Assembly: GCF_018642165.1 (NCBI RefSeq)
Contig: NZ_JAHHZM010000002.1
Location: 62,001-126,000 of the forward strand
Length of the DNA stretch: 64,000 nt
Reading direction: 5' to 3'
DNA from: Echinicola shivajiensis
GTDB taxonomy: Bacteria > Bacteroidota > Bacteroidia > Cytophagales > Cyclobacteriaceae
Both the position numbers and the translations under genes were made by a program. Numbering within the stretch: position 1 is the first letter of the stretch; each line of letters opens with the position of its first letter. Positions 62,499-64,000 of the stretch are shown one piece after another. Below the pieces are notes generated by a model. The model was not told the origin of the DNA. It saw nothing but the letters and a program-made list of their open reading frames with translations, and searched no databases.

Positions 62499-64000
62499 AT
62501 GTCTAAGGAACCAGAGAATTTGTCACCTTTTTTGGCTGATTTGGCCAAAGAATTAACCGGTGAGTTATATTACGATCAATTAATGAAAACCCTTTATGCC
62601 ACAGACGCCTCGGTGTATAGGGAATTACCTTTGGCGGTAGCTATACCGAAAACCAAAGATGATATTAAAAGGCTTATTCAATTTGCTAATACTCATAATA
62701 CTTCTTTGATCCCCAGGACAGCAGGGACCTCTCTTGCTGGTCAGTGTGTAGGGGACGGTATTGTGGTAGACGTATCAAAGTATTTTACCAAAATATTGGA
62801 GTTAAATAAAGAAGAAGGCTGGGTAAGGGTTCAGCCAGGTGTAGTTAGGGATGAGCTTAATGCCTATTTAAAGCCGCATGGTTTGTTTTTTAGTCCTGTT
62901 ACATCCACTGCCAATCGAGCAATGATCGGTGGAATGGTCGGGAACAATTCTTGCGGCACTACTTCGATTATTTATGGTTCTACCAGGGAACACACACTGG
63001 AACTTCAAACGATCTTAAGTGATGGCTCAGAAGCCACTTTTGGAAAGGTTTCCAAAGAGGAGTTTGAGGAAAAAAGAAAGCAGAATGATCTAGAAGGGGA
63101 ACTTTATAAAAAAGTATATGAGGAGCTAAGTCAAGCTACGAATCAGGAAAATATACGTAATCAATTTCCTAAATCCAGTATTCAAAGAAGGAATACGGGG
63201 TATGCAGTTGATTATTTATTGGAAACTGAGGTTTTTTCTGATACAGATACAGAGTTTGACTTTTGTAAGCTCCTTTGCGGATCTGAAGGTACACTGGCCT
63301 TTACCACTGAGATAAAAATTCATGTGGATCCACTTCCAGATCCCAAAGATGTGGTAGTGGCGGCCCACTTTGAAAGTATTCATGAATGTATGAAAGCCAC
63401 ACAGTTGGCGATGAAATATCATCCTACGGCATGTGAGATGATGGATAAAATTATTTTGGATTGTACCAAAGAAAATATCGAGCAAAGTAAAAACCGGTAT
63501 TTTGTAGAAGGTGATCCAGAGGGAATCCTAATGATTGAATTCAGGGGGCAGACTGAAGAAGACGCCCTTATGGATGCCCAAAAGATGATTGATGGGATGA
63601 AAGAGGCCAATTTAGGCTATGCTTATCCAATCATTACAGGAGACAGGACCAATAATGTCTGGGCTTTGAGAAGTGCCGGACTTGGATTGCTAGCCAATAT
63701 TCCTGGTGACAAAAAGGCGGTAGCTTGTATTGAAGATACAGCTGTAGATATAGATGATTTGGCCGATTTTATTGATGAATTTGGTGAAATCATGAAAGGC
63801 TTTGGACAAAAGCCTGTGCATTATGCACACGCTGGTGCAGGAGAGATTCACCTTCGTCCTATTCTTGACCTGAAAAAGTCAGAGGATGTAGAGGACTTTT
63901 ATAAAATCACTGAAGCAGTTGCCAAGTTGGTGAAAAAATATGATGGTTCCTTGAGTGGTGAGCATGGAGATGGAAGGGTAAGGGCTGCTTTTATACCTAT
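62499..64000 (+). CDS. FAD-linked oxidase / Fe-S reductase (GlcD/D-lactate dehydrogenase type), truncated by window end
   Basis: An open frame from ATG at 62499 (MSKEPENLSPFLADLAKELT) runs past the end of the window, 500 codons so far. The FAD-binding type 4 domain is clear: PRTAGTSLAGQCVGDGIVVD, RVQPGVVRDELNAYLKPHG, and MVGNNSCGTTS. The FAD-oxidase C-terminal domain follows, with LSGEHGDGRVRAAF at the window edge. Homologues of about 950-1000 residues add a Fe-S/CCG domain and oxidise 2-hydroxy acids such as D-lactate or glycolate, passing electrons to the quinone pool. Confidence 0.9.
   Translation, partial: MSKEPENLSPFLADLAKELTGELYYDQLMKTLYATDASVYRELPLAVAIPKTKDDIKRLIQFANTHNTSLIPRTAGTSLAGQCVGDGIVVDVSKYFTKILELNKEEGWVRVQPGVVRDELNAYLKPHGLFFSPVTSTANRAMIGGMVGNNSCGTTSIIYGSTREHTLELQTILSDGSEATFGKVSKEEFEEKRKQNDLEGELYKKVYEELSQATNQENIRNQFPKSSIQRRNTGYAVDYLLETEVFSDTDTEFDFCKLLCGSEGTLAFTTEIKIHVDPLPDPKDVVVAAHFESIHECMKATQLAMKYHPTACEMMDKIILDCTKENIEQSKNRYFVEGDPEGILMIEFRGQTEEDALMDAQKMIDGMKEANLGYAYPIITGDRTNNVWALRSAGLGLLANIPGDKKAVACIEDTAVDIDDLADFIDEFGEIMKGFGQKPVHYAHAGAGEIHLRPILDLKKSEDVEDFYKITEAVAKLVKKYDGSLSGEHGDGRVRAAFIP

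Overview
The window looks like a chromosomal segment of a low-GC Bacteroidota, most likely a Cytophagales/Cyclobacteriaceae relative. That assignment is an inference from gene content. The signs are two SusC/SusD pairs, a one-protein hybrid two-component regulator, an Hc1-type histone-like protein, a FucP/GluP-type sugar permease, DUF1080 and FG-GAP/UnbV proteins, and promoter elements resembling the Bacteroidota TAnnTTTG box. I saw no rRNA, tRNA, CRISPR array, prophage or intact insertion sequence.

Layout. 1-7 kb: a partial ORF, a hybrid sensor/AraC regulator with a periplasmic sugar-binding domain, a SIS-domain sugar isomerase and a GH20 hexosaminidase. 7-12 kb: msrB/msrA, an eroded ECF sigma factor, a DUF1080 protein, a 59-residue histone H1-like gene and a YXWGXW-type protein. 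12-31.6 kb: a polysaccharide utilisation region with SusCD pair 1, a LacI regulator, SusCD pair 2, two GH92 mannosidases, a ROK kinase, a sugar MFS permease and a mannose-6-phosphate isomerase cupin. 31.6-36.3 kb: a vanadium-haloperoxidase-like protein and an FG-GAP/UnbV protein in one operon. 36.4-41.1 kb: an amino-sugar operon with a ROK kinase, a NagB/PIG-L fusion and a ROK repressor. 41-52 kb: mostly housekeeping and signalling genes, including a MORN-like protein, FabH, SRAP, a YheT hydrolase, a dihydrolipoamide acyltransferase, HslV, a TPR hybrid kinase and a Dabb protein. 52-64 kb: two aldo/keto reductases, a bicarbonate-type SulP transporter with carbonic anhydrase, a PhoD-like phosphatase, an SSB paralogue, a DUF2254 protein, a methyltransferase and a truncated FAD-linked oxidase.

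How the genes work together. The 18.7-31.6 kb block reads as a complete mannose route: glycan capture (SusCD), mannose release (GH92), import (MFS), phosphorylation (ROK) and isomerisation to fructose-6-phosphate (cupin). A nearly identical palindrome, CTAAAnGGGTTTAG, lies upstream of both susC-2 and the first GH92 gene, so the adjacent LacI protein probably controls both units. The first GH92 has Gln where canonical family members carry the catalytic acid Glu, which suggests a mannose-phosphate-type substrate. The 36.4-41.1 kb operon together with the GH20 and SIS genes suggests parallel use of N-acetylglucosamine, as expected for an organism eating phosphomannan or N-glycan-like material.

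The least expected non-coding signal is a pair of small MITE-like elements (23464-23600 and 58863-59012). They share a 28-nt identical left end and related inverted right ends, and each is flanked by its own 9-bp direct repeat. A third, unrelated 156-bp inverted-repeat element (48925-49080) supplies the stop codon of a hybrid kinase gene.
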